Shown here one piece after another: positions 9,559 through 17,651 of a stretch of DNA of 64,000 nt. Under the pieces are notes generated by a model. The model made no database searches. It saw only the letters and a program-made list of their open reading frames with translations, and was not told the origin of the DNA. Source of the DNA: Pseudosulfitobacter sp. DSM 107133. GTDB lineage: Bacteria > Pseudomonadota > Alphaproteobacteria > Rhodobacterales > Rhodobacteraceae. The stretch spans positions 496,001 through 560,000 of the forward strand of contig NZ_CP085155.1 of assembly GCF_022788695.1 (NCBI RefSeq). The letters run 5' to 3'. The number at the start of each line of letters is the position of its first letter. Position 1 is the first letter of the stretch. A program made the translations under genes and the position numbers.

Positions 9559-12303
9559 TCAGGCAGGGATGCGCATGAATTCAGCCTGCGCCAAAGCCTG
9601 GCGGTCAATCTTGCCGGTGCCGGTCTTTGGCAGGCTGTCGCGATAGTCGATGATCCGAGGATATTTGAACGGTTGCAGCCGCTCTTTCACGAAAGCCTTG
9701 ATAGAGGCATCAGAGGCTTTGCCCGCTGTAATCCCGTCACGCAGACAGACCACCGCGCGCAGGGTCATACGCTTGTCGTCCAGCTCATGTGCCAGCACCG
9801 CGCATTCATGAATGTCGGGGTGTTCGGCCAGACATTTTTCGACCTCGCCGGGCCAGACCCATTGCCCCGACACCTTGATCAGCTCATCAGCGCGCCCCTG
9901 AAAATAGTAGTAGCCATCGCGTTCGATGAACCGGTCACCGGTATAGATCCAGTCGTCGCGCATGGTGTCGCGGGTTTTGTCGGGGCGGTTCCAATACTGC
10001 GGGGCCGAGGATTGGCCGCGCACATACATCACCCCCTCTTCACCCGGCTGCGCGGGCACGCCTTCGGGTGTCAGCAGCTTGATCTCATAACCCGGAACCC
10101 GCGCGCCTGCGGCCCCCAGCCGGTGATCCTCCAGACTGTTGGACAGGTAGATGTGCAACAACTCGGTGGAACCAAGCCCTTCGGTGGGTCCGTGTCCGGT
10201 CAGTTGTTTCCATGTGGTGTACACATCCGCCGACAGGATTTCTGCGGCAGACATGCTTTGACGCAGTGACGAAAAATCAGCCGAAACCGCGCGCGGGTGA
10301 TGGGCCAGCGCGGTGAACAGCGTCGGCAGGCCGAAGAACACCGTGGGCTTGTACGTCTCGATGGCGTCAAGCACCGCATCGGGCGTGGGCTTGCCCGACA
10401 TCAGCACCGTGGTTGCCCCGACCGAGAAGGGAAAGGTGACAGAGTTGCCAAAGCCATAGGCAAAGAACATCTTGGGCACCGAAAAACAGATGTCGTCGGG
10501 GGTCAGCTTCAGCACCTGCGCGCCGAACGACTGGTGGGTATAGGCCATGTCGTGATGCAGGTGGACGATCCCCTTGGGGCGGCCTGTCGAGCCAGAGGAA
10601 TACATCCAGAACGCCATATCGTCAGGGCCGGTGTCGCAACAGGCCAGTTCGGTCGGCTGGCCTGCCAGAAATGCATCGGCAGGCACCACAGCCGCGCCAT
10701 CGCCGTGGCCATTCACCGAAATCACAGTGGTCACGTCGGTGCCCTCCAGCACCTGCGGGCCAAAATGGTCGGCAAGATCGGCCTCGCACAACGCCATGCG
10801 CGCGCCGGTGTCTTTCAGGAAAAAGTTCAGCGTTTCCGCGGGGGTCTGGGTGTTCAACAGCACCGGAACAAACCCCGCCCGCACGGCACCGAAAAAGGCG
10901 GCAACATAGGCTGGCGTATCGTTCATGAAAAACGGGATGCGTTCGCCCCGCGCCAGTCCCGCTGCCTTGAACGCATTGCCCCACTGGGCGGCTTGGGTAA
11001 TCAATTCTTTATAGCTCACAGCCCCCGCCGCGCCGATCACCGCAGGTTTGTCAGGATTGCGCGTCAGGTTCTGCCACAGCACATCGGAACAATTGGGGTG
11101 CGCGGATTTATCAAACCCGATTTCGCGCGCGCCTGGTGTGTCGTTGCTGAGAGGATCGACAATCACAGCCGCAGCTTTCTCGGCCTCATACCGTCGCGCG
11201 AACTCGGGCGAGAGTTTGCGCAGACGCGCCATATCAACACGCCCCGATCGGGTGACATAGTCAAAGGCAAAGTCGATCGGCGCCTTGTCCATCTTGGCAT
11301 CAAACGTGTCATACCAAGTGGCCGAGGTATTGGCGGCATCGACGATCTTTTTCGCTAGGGGCAAACGGGCCGCCTGATAGGCCGCCAACCCGTCTTGCCA
11401 ATCCGCATGTTCGGACAGCGCCTGAACCAGCGCGATCACATCCTCAAACGCCAAACGGGTGCCGGAGCCGATTGAAAAATGCGCCGTATGGGCCGCGTCG
11501 CCAACCAGCACATAGCGGTCATAGACCCATGTGGGGCACCACATGCGGGGAAACTGCCGCCAGATGGATTTGTTGGTAATCAGCCTGGCCCCGTCCAGCA
11601 CATCGGCAAACAGGTCTTCGCACAGCGCCGCACTGGCCTCCTCGCTCATGGTGTCAAAGCCATAGCGCTGGAATGTGGCGTCGCTGCATTCGACGATAAA
11701 GGTCGAACGATCCGGCGAAAACCGGTAGTGGTGCGCGTTCATCGCCCCCTTTGGCGTGCGGATAAAGCTTTGGGTCAGGGTATCAAACGCACGGGTCGCC
11801 CCGAACCAGGCGAAATGGCAATTAAAGCTTTCGATCTGGGGCGCGAACCGGCTTTCAAAGGTTTGCCGCACAAGCGAATTCAGCCCGTCCGCCCCCACCA
11901 CAACGTCAGCGTCCAGCGCCGTGATATCGTCAATGCGGGCGTCGAACCTGATGTCTATCCCCAGGCCTTGCGCATGTTTTCGCAGGATTTCGATCAGCTC
12001 CAGCCGCCCCAATGCGGTAAATCCGATGCCATCCAGCGTCACGGTGTCATCGGGCAGGTTCAGTGTCATGTTCTGCCAGCGCTCCATATGCGGCAGCACC
12101 AGATCGTGAATTTCGGGATCGGCGGCCTTGAGAAACCCAAGCGCCTGATCCGAAAAAACCACTCCAAAGCCAAAAGTCGCGCCTTCGGGGTTCTGTTCAA
12201 AAACGGTCACTTCGACCTGCGGCATTTTGCGACGCATCAGGATCGCGGCATACAGACCGGCAGGCCCGCCGCCGACTATTGCCATGGTTTTCAGCTTGGA
12301 CAT
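9559..12303 (-). CDS. Fused salicylyl-CoA 5-hydroxylase-like flavoprotein and aryl-CoA ligase
   Basis: A single 914-residue frame. Residues 1-375 are a class A flavin monooxygenase: VGGGPAGLYAA (10-20) for FAD, DADVVVGADGLNSLVR (131-146) and YVLVGDAAH (264-272). Residues about 400-914 are an AMP-forming aryl-CoA ligase: YSSGSTGRPKG (568-578), GSTE (711-714), YTGD (787-790), GRADELIKVSGQWV (803-816) and the A10 lysine K898 in PKTGTGKIDR. The ligase resembles benzoate/2-aminobenzoate-CoA ligases. Upstream of gentisate dioxygenase this suggests salicylate to salicylyl-CoA to gentisyl-CoA on one polypeptide, steps done by separate SdgA and SdgC proteins in Streptomyces. Anthranilate is an alternative substrate. 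A GGAGGG site precedes the ATG, and the gene heads the operon. Confidence 0.85.
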   Translation of the reverse strand: MSKLKTMAIVGGGPAGLYAAILMRRKMPQVEVTVFEQNPEGATFGFGVVFSDQALGFLKAADPEIHDLVLPHMERWQNMTLNLPDDTVTLDGIGFTALGRLELIEILRKHAQGLGIDIRFDARIDDITALDADVVVGADGLNSLVRQTFESRFAPQIESFNCHFAWFGATRAFDTLTQSFIRTPKGAMNAHHYRFSPDRSTFIVECSDATFQRYGFDTMSEEASAALCEDLFADVLDGARLITNKSIWRQFPRMWCPTWVYDRYVLVGDAAHTAHFSIGSGTRLAFEDVIALVQALSEHADWQDGLAAYQAARLPLAKKIVDAANTSATWYDTFDAKMDKAPIDFAFDYVTRSGRVDMARLRKLSPEFARRYEAEKAAAVIVDPLSNDTPGAREIGFDKSAHPNCSDVLWQNLTRNPDKPAVIGAAGAVSYKELITQAAQWGNAFKAAGLARGERIPFFMNDTPAYVAAFFGAVRAGFVPVLLNTQTPAETLNFFLKDTGARMALCEADLADHFGPQVLEGTDVTTVISVNGHGDGAAVVPADAFLAGQPTELACCDTGPDDMAFWMYSSGSTGRPKGIVHLHHDMAYTHQSFGAQVLKLTPDDICFSVPKMFFAYGFGNSVTFPFSVGATTVLMSGKPTPDAVLDAIETYKPTVFFGLPTLFTALAHHPRAVSADFSSLRQSMSAAEILSADVYTTWKQLTGHGPTEGLGSTELLHIYLSNSLEDHRLGAAGARVPGYEIKLLTPEGVPAQPGEEGVMYVRGQSSAPQYWNRPDKTRDTMRDDWIYTGDRFIERDGYYYFQGRADELIKVSGQWVWPGEVEKCLAEHPDIHECAVLAHELDDKRMTLRAVVCLRDGITAGKASDASIKAFVKERLQPFKYPRIIDYRDSLPKTGTGKIDRQALAQAEFMRIPA

Positions 12304-12349
12304 CGCAAACCCTCCCGTTCGACATCGACGGGTGTCAGTATTGCAAATT

Positions 12350-12368
12350 TATTGCGTAATGCGCAATA
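12350..12368. promoter_or_regulatory. Perfect dyad between the aromatic operon and iclR (candidate IclR operator)
   Basis: TATTGCG-TAATG-CGCAATA is a perfect 7-5-7 inverted repeat, 46 bases before the fusion-gene start. A further half-like TATTGC occurs just to its left at about 12339. The position is suitable for control of the leftward operon by the divergent IclR protein. Confidence 0.55.
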
Positions 12369-12569
12369 GATTCTGTATAATGGAAATATGATGCAGTTTC
12401 CTGCCGCCCGATTGGGTGCGATTTTCAGCCTGTGCACCGAACGTTGGCGTCGCTCCGCGATGGGGGAACCGGCCCGAACAGGCGCAAGGGACGCGCGCGT
12501 TGTTTGTCGGCATTGCGGCTGGTATCAGAACGGGCAACACCGGTTTTCCCAAGGCGGTTCAGGACTCAT

Positions 12570-13367
12570 ATGGCACGCGACACAAAGGACATGACTTCAG
12601 GCGGAGGCATTCAATCGCTTGATGCGGCGCTGCGCGTGCTGGCGGTAATGGCGCAACACGACAGCCCGATTTCGCTGACCGATCTTGCACGCGCCGCAGA
12701 CATGCCCCCCAGCAAGGTGCACCGTTATCTGGCGTCATTCCTGAATGCGGGTCTTGTGATGCAGGGCGGGCGGTCGGGCAAATACGATCTGGGGCGCGGG
12801 TCTATCGACCTTGGTCTGGCGGCCCTTGCTCGGCACGATTTTGTCAACGGGCCGTCGGGCGAACTGGCAGAGCTGCGCGAAGACACCGGCCTGACCGTGC
12901 TGCTTTCTGTCTGGGGCGCAAGCGGGGCCACCGTGGTCAGGTGGGAGCGTGCTGCATCGCCCATTGTCACCTCGATGGGTCTGGGCACGACGCTGCCGCT
13001 GCTGAATTCATCAACCGGTCGGGTGTTTCTGACCTATGGGGCGCAGCCGCCTATGGAAAAGGCGCTGAAAACCGAATTGCTGCGTGCGCGCAAAGCTCCA
13101 GAGATCATGCCCGATTTTCCCGCGACCCAGGCAGGCATCGCAGCACTTGTCGCCTCGGTGCGTGGGCGTGGCTATTCCACTGTTCAGGGCGATTTCATTC
13201 CCGGACTGGTCGCTGTTGCCGCGCCGATACTGGATTGGCAGGGCGAGGCGCAGGCCGTGATTACCCTGATCGGGACAAGTCGGGACGTGATCCGCGAAGG
13301 ATCAGACGAAGTGCGCAAACTTCTGGATTTCTGCAAGGCGCATTCCTTTTCGGACATTGGTGAATGA
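12570..13367 (+). CDS. IclR-family transcriptional regulator
   Basis: A 265-residue protein of normal family length. The N-terminal winged helix is clear (GIQSLDAALRVLAVMAQ, LTDLARAADMPPSKVHRYLA, about residues 12-60), followed by the IclR effector domain (LPLLNSSTGRVFL, GYSTVQGDFIPGLVAVAAPI). ATG 12570 is chosen because AGGA lies five bases upstream; the frame is open to 12432 but that stretch shows no homology. Divergent from the gentisate operon, it is the likely pathway regulator, probably sensing an aromatic acid or CoA thioester. The effector is inferred. Confidence 0.86.
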   Translation: MARDTKDMTSGGGIQSLDAALRVLAVMAQHDSPISLTDLARAADMPPSKVHRYLASFLNAGLVMQGGRSGKYDLGRGSIDLGLAALARHDFVNGPSGELAELREDTGLTVLLSVWGASGATVVRWERAASPIVTSMGLGTTLPLLNSSTGRVFLTYGAQPPMEKALKTELLRARKAPEIMPDFPATQAGIAALVASVRGRGYSTVQGDFIPGLVAVAAPILDWQGEAQAVITLIGTSRDVIREGSDEVRKLLDFCKAHSFSDIGE

Positions 13368-13405
13368 CCTTGCGGGGTCAGCCCAAGCGCACTTTGCCGA
13401 AAGAC

Positions 13406-13436
13406 GGCGGCGGCGCGACATATGCGCGCCGCCGCC
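13406..13436. terminator. Strong GC hairpin between convergent iclR and aminotransferase genes
   Basis: Perfect 12-bp stem GGCGGCGGCGCG (13406-13417) against CGCGCCGCCGCC (13425-13436) with a 7-nt loop. It lies in the 89-base gap between two convergent stops and is probably a bidirectional terminator; the T-tract is weak on both sides. Confidence 0.65.
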
Positions 13437-13456
13437 TTGCAGAAGAATAGTCCGCG

Positions 13457-14839
13457 TTACTTCAGCCCTTCGGCCTGCGCCCATTCCAGCGTCCGGTCCA
13501 GAGCTTTGCCCAGTTTTTCCAGCAACTCATCAATCTGCGCCTCGGTGATGATCAGCGGCGGGCAAATGCCGATGGTTTCATAGATGTTGCGGATGATCAG
13601 ACCCTCTTCGGCGGCAAATTTGGCCGCCATGGCGCAAATCTTGCCGGCCGGTTCGAAGGACGCCTTGGTCGCCTTGTCGCGCACCAGTTCGACGCCCGCG
13701 ATCAGGCCAATGCCGCGCACTTCGCCCACCAGCGGGTGATCGGAAAACGCGCGCAGCCCCGATTGCAGCCGGTCTGCCAGACGGGCAGCGTTGCCCATCA
13801 GGTCGTCTTCCTGAATGATGTTCAGGTTCTCGATGCCCACGGCACAGGCCACGGGGTTGCCACCTGCGGTAAAGCCATGACCCAGCGTGCCCAGTTCGGC
13901 GGTGTAATCCGCGATGATCTGGTAAACTGCATCGGTCATCAGAATTGCGGCCAGCGGCATATAGGACGAGGTCAGCTGTTTCGACGTCACCAGAATATCG
14001 GGGGTGAAACCATAGGTCTGGCAACCGAACGGCTGGCCGGTGCGGCCAAAGCCGTTGATGACCTCATCCGAGACCAGCAGGATGTCATACTTGCGGCACA
14101 GCGCCTCGATGCCCGGCCAGTAGCCTTCGGGCGGGGTCATGACGCCACCGGCACCCATCACCGGCTCGCCGATGAAGGCCGCGATTGTATCGGGATCTTC
14201 GGCCAGAATGGTGTCTTCGGCCTCTTTCAGCAGACGCGCGGTGAACTCGGTCTCGCTCTCGCCCTCATTGGCCCAGCGGTAGTGGTGCGGGCAGGTCAGA
14301 TGCACGACGGGAATCGCCGGCAGGTCAAAGCCGCGCTGGTTGCCCGGCAAGCCGGTCAGCGAGCCCGAGGCGATGGTGATGCCGTGATAGCCCTTGTTGC
14401 GGGCCAGGAATTTCTTTTTCTTCGGGCGGCCCAGCATGTTGTTCATGAACCAGACGAATTTGACGACCGTATCGTTCGCCTCTGAGCCCGAGTTGGTGTA
14501 AAACACTTTCGTCAGATGCTCGGGCGTCATTTCCACCAGCTTTTCGGCCAGCAGGATACCCGGCGCGTGCGCCTTGTGGGCAAAGTTCTGGATATAGGGC
14601 AGTTCGGCCATCTGCTTGGCCGCCGCCTCGACCAGACGCGGCTGCGAAAAGCCCACAGCGACCGACCACAGGCCCGCCAGACCTTCGAGGTATTTCTTGC
14701 CCTCGCTGTCATAGACATAGCAGCCCTCACCCTTAGTGATAATCATCGGGCCCTGCTCTTCATGCACCCGCGCATTGGTGTAGGGGTGCAGCTGATAGGC
14801 AATGTCGGTTTCTTGCAGCGAGTTGGAACGCGTGTTCAT
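13457..14839 (-). CDS. Class III PLP aminotransferase (omega-amino acid/putrescine type)
   Basis: A 460-residue fold-type I aminotransferase of the aspartate aminotransferase-family class III group. Visible are the cofactor-binding TNSGSEAND (residues 115-123), YHGITIASGSLTG, the Asp contact VSDEVINGFGRTG (about 256-268) and the Schiff-base lysine K287 (ILVTSKQLTSS). Members transfer amino groups from omega-amines such as putrescine, beta-alanine or GABA to pyruvate or 2-oxoglutarate. AGGA precedes the ATG at a good distance. It is the third gene after the GntR regulator and the deacetylase-like gene, so a polyamine released by deacetylation is a sensible substrate. Confidence 0.85.
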   Translation of the reverse strand: MNTRSNSLQETDIAYQLHPYTNARVHEEQGPMIITKGEGCYVYDSEGKKYLEGLAGLWSVAVGFSQPRLVEAAAKQMAELPYIQNFAHKAHAPGILLAEKLVEMTPEHLTKVFYTNSGSEANDTVVKFVWFMNNMLGRPKKKKFLARNKGYHGITIASGSLTGLPGNQRGFDLPAIPVVHLTCPHHYRWANEGESETEFTARLLKEAEDTILAEDPDTIAAFIGEPVMGAGGVMTPPEGYWPGIEALCRKYDILLVSDEVINGFGRTGQPFGCQTYGFTPDILVTSKQLTSSYMPLAAILMTDAVYQIIADYTAELGTLGHGFTAGGNPVACAVGIENLNIIQEDDLMGNAARLADRLQSGLRAFSDHPLVGEVRGIGLIAGVELVRDKATKASFEPAGKICAMAAKFAAEEGLIIRNIYETIGICPPLIITEAQIDELLEKLGKALDRTLEWAQAEGLK

Positions 14840-14881
14840 TTTGGCTTCCTGTAGGTCAGAGCGGCATAGGGCGCGCCCGTT

Positions 14882-15916
14882 TCAGAACTGCATGTCCCGT
14901 CCGGTGTATCCGGCCAGAAATGCAACAAGTGATGTTGTCAGGTCCGGCGAAAGATATCCGCCCTCCTGAACCAGTACTGTCGGCAGACCGGCGGCGGCAA
15001 TCATCGCACCCGCGCGGGCAAAGCCATCGAAGGTGACCAGCAACCCTTTGAGGGGGTCGTTTTCGTGGGCATCCAGCCCCAGACTGACAACCAGCGCATC
15101 AGGCTTGAATGCGGCGACGCGGTCAAGCCCTGTGGCGACAGCTTTGCACCAGCCATCGTCGCCGGTGCTTTGCGCCAGCGGGATGTTCAGGTTGAAGCCC
15201 TTGCCCGCACCCCGCCCCGTTTCGTGATCGTAGCCCACGAAAAAGGGGTAATAGGTTTCCGGCGTTGCGTGGACCGAGACAAACAGAACGTCGTCGCGTT
15301 CGTAAAAAATGTCCTGCGTGCCATTGCCATGGTGCACGTCGATATCCAGCACCGCGACCCGTCCATGGGTTTCGCGCAGGGTTTCGGCGGCAACGGCGGC
15401 GCAGTTGATCATGCAGTGACCCGCGACGATATCCGCCGAACTGTGGTGCCCCGGCGGACGGCAAAGCGCATAGGCCACAGCGTCGCCGCCCAACACCGCC
15501 TGCGCCGCATCGTGGGCTGCCGCCGCAGCGCCCAGTGTCGCCTGCCACGAATGCTTGCCCAATGGCGCGGATGTGTCACCCATGTGCCAGCCGGCCTTGC
15601 CCACGATATGTTTGGGATAGGTGCGCTCCGTGTTCAGCGCATGGACGTTCGGCACCACCTCGGGGCCTGACCCTTCCAGCGCCTTCCATTCGTCCCATCC
15701 GGTTTCCAGAAACCGCAGCAATTCCGGCGTGTGGACCTTTTCCAGCAGCGCACGGGGCACCTCGCCCGGCTCGGTTACGGGCATGTCCAGCCGGTCCAGC
15801 CCGGCCAGCAACAGCCGCGCCCGTTCGGCCTGTTCGGCGTTGCGCGCCATGTTTCCCATATACAGACGAAACGCGGGGTCATGCGCCTCGGTCTTTTTGG
15901 CGTAAAAGCATTTCAT
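14882..15916 (-). CDS. Histone deacetylase-fold amidohydrolase (acetylpolyamine amidohydrolase-like)
   Basis: A 344-residue zinc amidohydrolase of the arginase/deacetylase superfamily. The characteristic pieces are RPPGHHSS (catalytic His pair), AGHCMINCAAVAA, the zinc-binding LDIDVHHGNGTQD, and the second zinc aspartate in LGLDAHENDP. Bacterial members deacetylate acetylpolyamines or related amides. Its ATG overlaps the GntR stop by four bases, and the aminotransferase follows 42 bases downstream. The order suggests removal of an acyl group, then transamination of the freed amine. Exact substrate unknown. Confidence 0.88.
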   Translation of the reverse strand: MKCFYAKKTEAHDPAFRLYMGNMARNAEQAERARLLLAGLDRLDMPVTEPGEVPRALLEKVHTPELLRFLETGWDEWKALEGSGPEVVPNVHALNTERTYPKHIVGKAGWHMGDTSAPLGKHSWQATLGAAAAAHDAAQAVLGGDAVAYALCRPPGHHSSADIVAGHCMINCAAVAAETLRETHGRVAVLDIDVHHGNGTQDIFYERDDVLFVSVHATPETYYPFFVGYDHETGRGAGKGFNLNIPLAQSTGDDGWCKAVATGLDRVAAFKPDALVVSLGLDAHENDPLKGLLVTFDGFARAGAMIAAAGLPTVLVQEGGYLSPDLTTSLVAFLAGYTGRDMQF

Positions 15917-16608
15917 TCCGCCTTGCCCTCTTGCTGGTCATAAAAATGCTGTGTCACCAAGTCTTTGGCGACGCGAATGTGATAGTCGATGGCTGCCGCC
16001 GCGGCATCCGCGTCTTTCTGTTCAATCGCTTCGACAATCGGGTCATGGGTTTCGGCCATCTTGTGCGCGTCGTCATACAGCCGCCCGATCACCAGCAAGC
16101 CCAGCTTTGTCTCGTTCGCGATCTGGTCGAACAATTGCAAAAACCGCAGGTTGCCCGAGTATTCGCAAATCAGCCGGTGAAACTGCATATCCGCCGAGAC
16201 ATGGGCCATCAGATCGGCACCTTCATCCACCAGTCGGTAAAGCTCTGCTACCTGTGCCCGCAGGGCAGGCAGCGCGGCATCGGCGTTGGTGTCGGTCAGC
16301 CGCCGAACGGCTGCGGTTTCAAGCAGGATGCGCAGTTCGTAAAGGTCCGAGACCGACACCGCCGATACCGCCTTGACGAAAAAGCCGCGATTGGTCCGGT
16401 ATTCGACCAGCCCCGAGGATTCCAGCAACCGCAGCGCCTCGCGCACGGGGGCGCGGCTCAGGTCCATCTGGCGGGCAATCTGCGATTCGGCCAACCGCGC
16501 GCCCGGCGGGATGCGCCCTGACAAAATCGCGTCCACCAATGTCTTGGCAACCCGATCCACCAGTCCGTCACGGGTGAGGGGAACAAATCCGCCGTGCTCA
16601 GCCAACAC
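15913..16608 (-). CDS. GntR-family regulator (FadR/FCD subgroup)
   Basis: About 231 residues. The N-terminal winged helix has DAILSGRIPPGARLAESQIA and MDLSRAPVREALRLLESSGL; the C-terminal FCD effector domain is helical with metal-site-like motifs (LYELRILLETAAVR, FHRLICEYSGN). GTG 16608 is preferred because GGAG lies six bases upstream; GTG 16620 is the alternative and adds four residues. It is the first gene of the leftward deacetylase-aminotransferase operon and divergent from the aldolase-ABC operon, so it may control both. A TTGTCGACAA palindrome lies 73 bases upstream. Confidence 0.84.
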   Translation of the reverse strand: MLAEHGGFVPLTRDGLVDRVAKTLVDAILSGRIPPGARLAESQIARQMDLSRAPVREALRLLESSGLVEYRTNRGFFVKAVSAVSVSDLYELRILLETAAVRRLTDTNADAALPALRAQVAELYRLVDEGADLMAHVSADMQFHRLICEYSGNLRFLQLFDQIANETKLGLLVIGRLYDDAHKMAETHDPIVEAIEQKDADAAAAAIDYHIRVAKDLVTQHFYDQQEGKAE

Positions 16609-16673
16609 CCTGTTCTCCACTGTCCAGCATTGCCCAAATCCCCAGCGTTACCCCTGTTTTAGTAATTGATGAT

Positions 16674-16724
16674 TTGTCGTTTGTCGACAATCTTCTTGAC
16701 TCACCACCACCCAGACAATCTTCT
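16674..16724. promoter_or_regulatory. GntR operator candidate between the two polyamine-type operons
   Basis: TTGTCGACAA (16681-16690) is a perfect 10-bp palindrome with an extra half site TTGTCGT at 16674-16680. GACAATCTTCT occurs twice as a direct repeat (16686-16696 and 16714-16724). All lie between the divergent starts. Confidence 0.5.
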
Positions 16725-16764
16725 GTGCCCACAGATGCAACTTTCTGTTGAAAGGCCCGACGCC

Positions 16765-17583
16765 ATGGGAACACCCAAGACCGAAGACGCCATTTCCATA
16801 GGTGGCAGCGCCGGGATCGCCGCCCGCCGTGATCCATCAAACGAGGCGCAGATCAGAACCGATCTGGCTGCGGCCTACCGTCTGATTGCCCTCAACGGGA
16901 TGGACGACAGCATCTTTACCCATATTTCGGCACGCCTGCCGGACGGGCCATCAGGGGCCAAGCGGTTCCTGCTGAACCCCTACGGATTGATGTTCGACGA
17001 GGTCACCGCATCGAACCTTGTGACCATCGACGAGACCGGCGCGATCATTGACGATCCTTACGGCGCGGGCGTGAATGCCGCTGGCTTCACCATCCATTCC
17101 GCCGTTCACATGGCGCGCCACGATGCGGTTTGCGTCCTGCACACGCACACCGTTGCCGGTGTGGCCATCAGTTCGCTGCAAGAGGGGCTGTTGTCGCTGA
17201 ACCAGTGGTCGGCACAGTTTCACGGGCAAATGGCCTTTCACGATTATGAGGGCATTGCGCTGGATCTGGACGAACGTGAACGGCTGGTGGCCGATCTTGG
17301 CGACCGGAACGTCATGCTGCTGCGCAACCACGGCACGCTGATCTGCGGGCGCTCGGTTGCCGAGGCGGTCAAGCTGGCCTTTAACCTCGAACGCTCGTGC
17401 AAGGCGCAAATCGCAGCGCTTTCAACCGGATTAACCCCGCTGCCCCTGAACGAAGGTGTCGCCGCCCACACAGCGGCCCAATATGCGCGCGCCTATGACC
17501 GCACAGAAGCGGCAGGCATTGACCCCGAATGGGACGCCATGCTGCGGCTGCTTGACCGCAGTTCCCCGGCCTATGCCGACTGA
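16765..17583 (+). CDS. Class II aldolase/adducin-family protein
   Basis: A 272-residue protein of the fuculose-phosphate aldolase/adducin superfamily. Zinc-binding histidines are visible as H126 and H128 (VLHTHTVAG) and H189 (LRNHGTL), and the N-terminal substrate region reads FTHISARLP. Family members are aldolases, epimerases or decarboxylase-like enzymes; the phosphate-binding pattern of sugar-phosphate aldolases is not obvious, so the reaction is open. ATG 16765 is chosen for its AAGG site nine bases upstream rather than 16666 or 16735. It leads the rightward operon with the family-5 ABC importer and probably acts on the imported compound. Confidence 0.8.
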   Translation: MGTPKTEDAISIGGSAGIAARRDPSNEAQIRTDLAAAYRLIALNGMDDSIFTHISARLPDGPSGAKRFLLNPYGLMFDEVTASNLVTIDETGAIIDDPYGAGVNAAGFTIHSAVHMARHDAVCVLHTHTVAGVAISSLQEGLLSLNQWSAQFHGQMAFHDYEGIALDLDERERLVADLGDRNVMLLRNHGTLICGRSVAEAVKLAFNLERSCKAQIAALSTGLTPLPLNEGVAAHTAAQYARAYDRTEAAGIDPEWDAMLRLLDRSSPAYAD

Positions 17584-17651
17584 CCCATAACACAACCAGA
17601 CCCGCAGCAAAGCGGGCCAACACTCACCCCAAACCGACAGGGACGATCACT

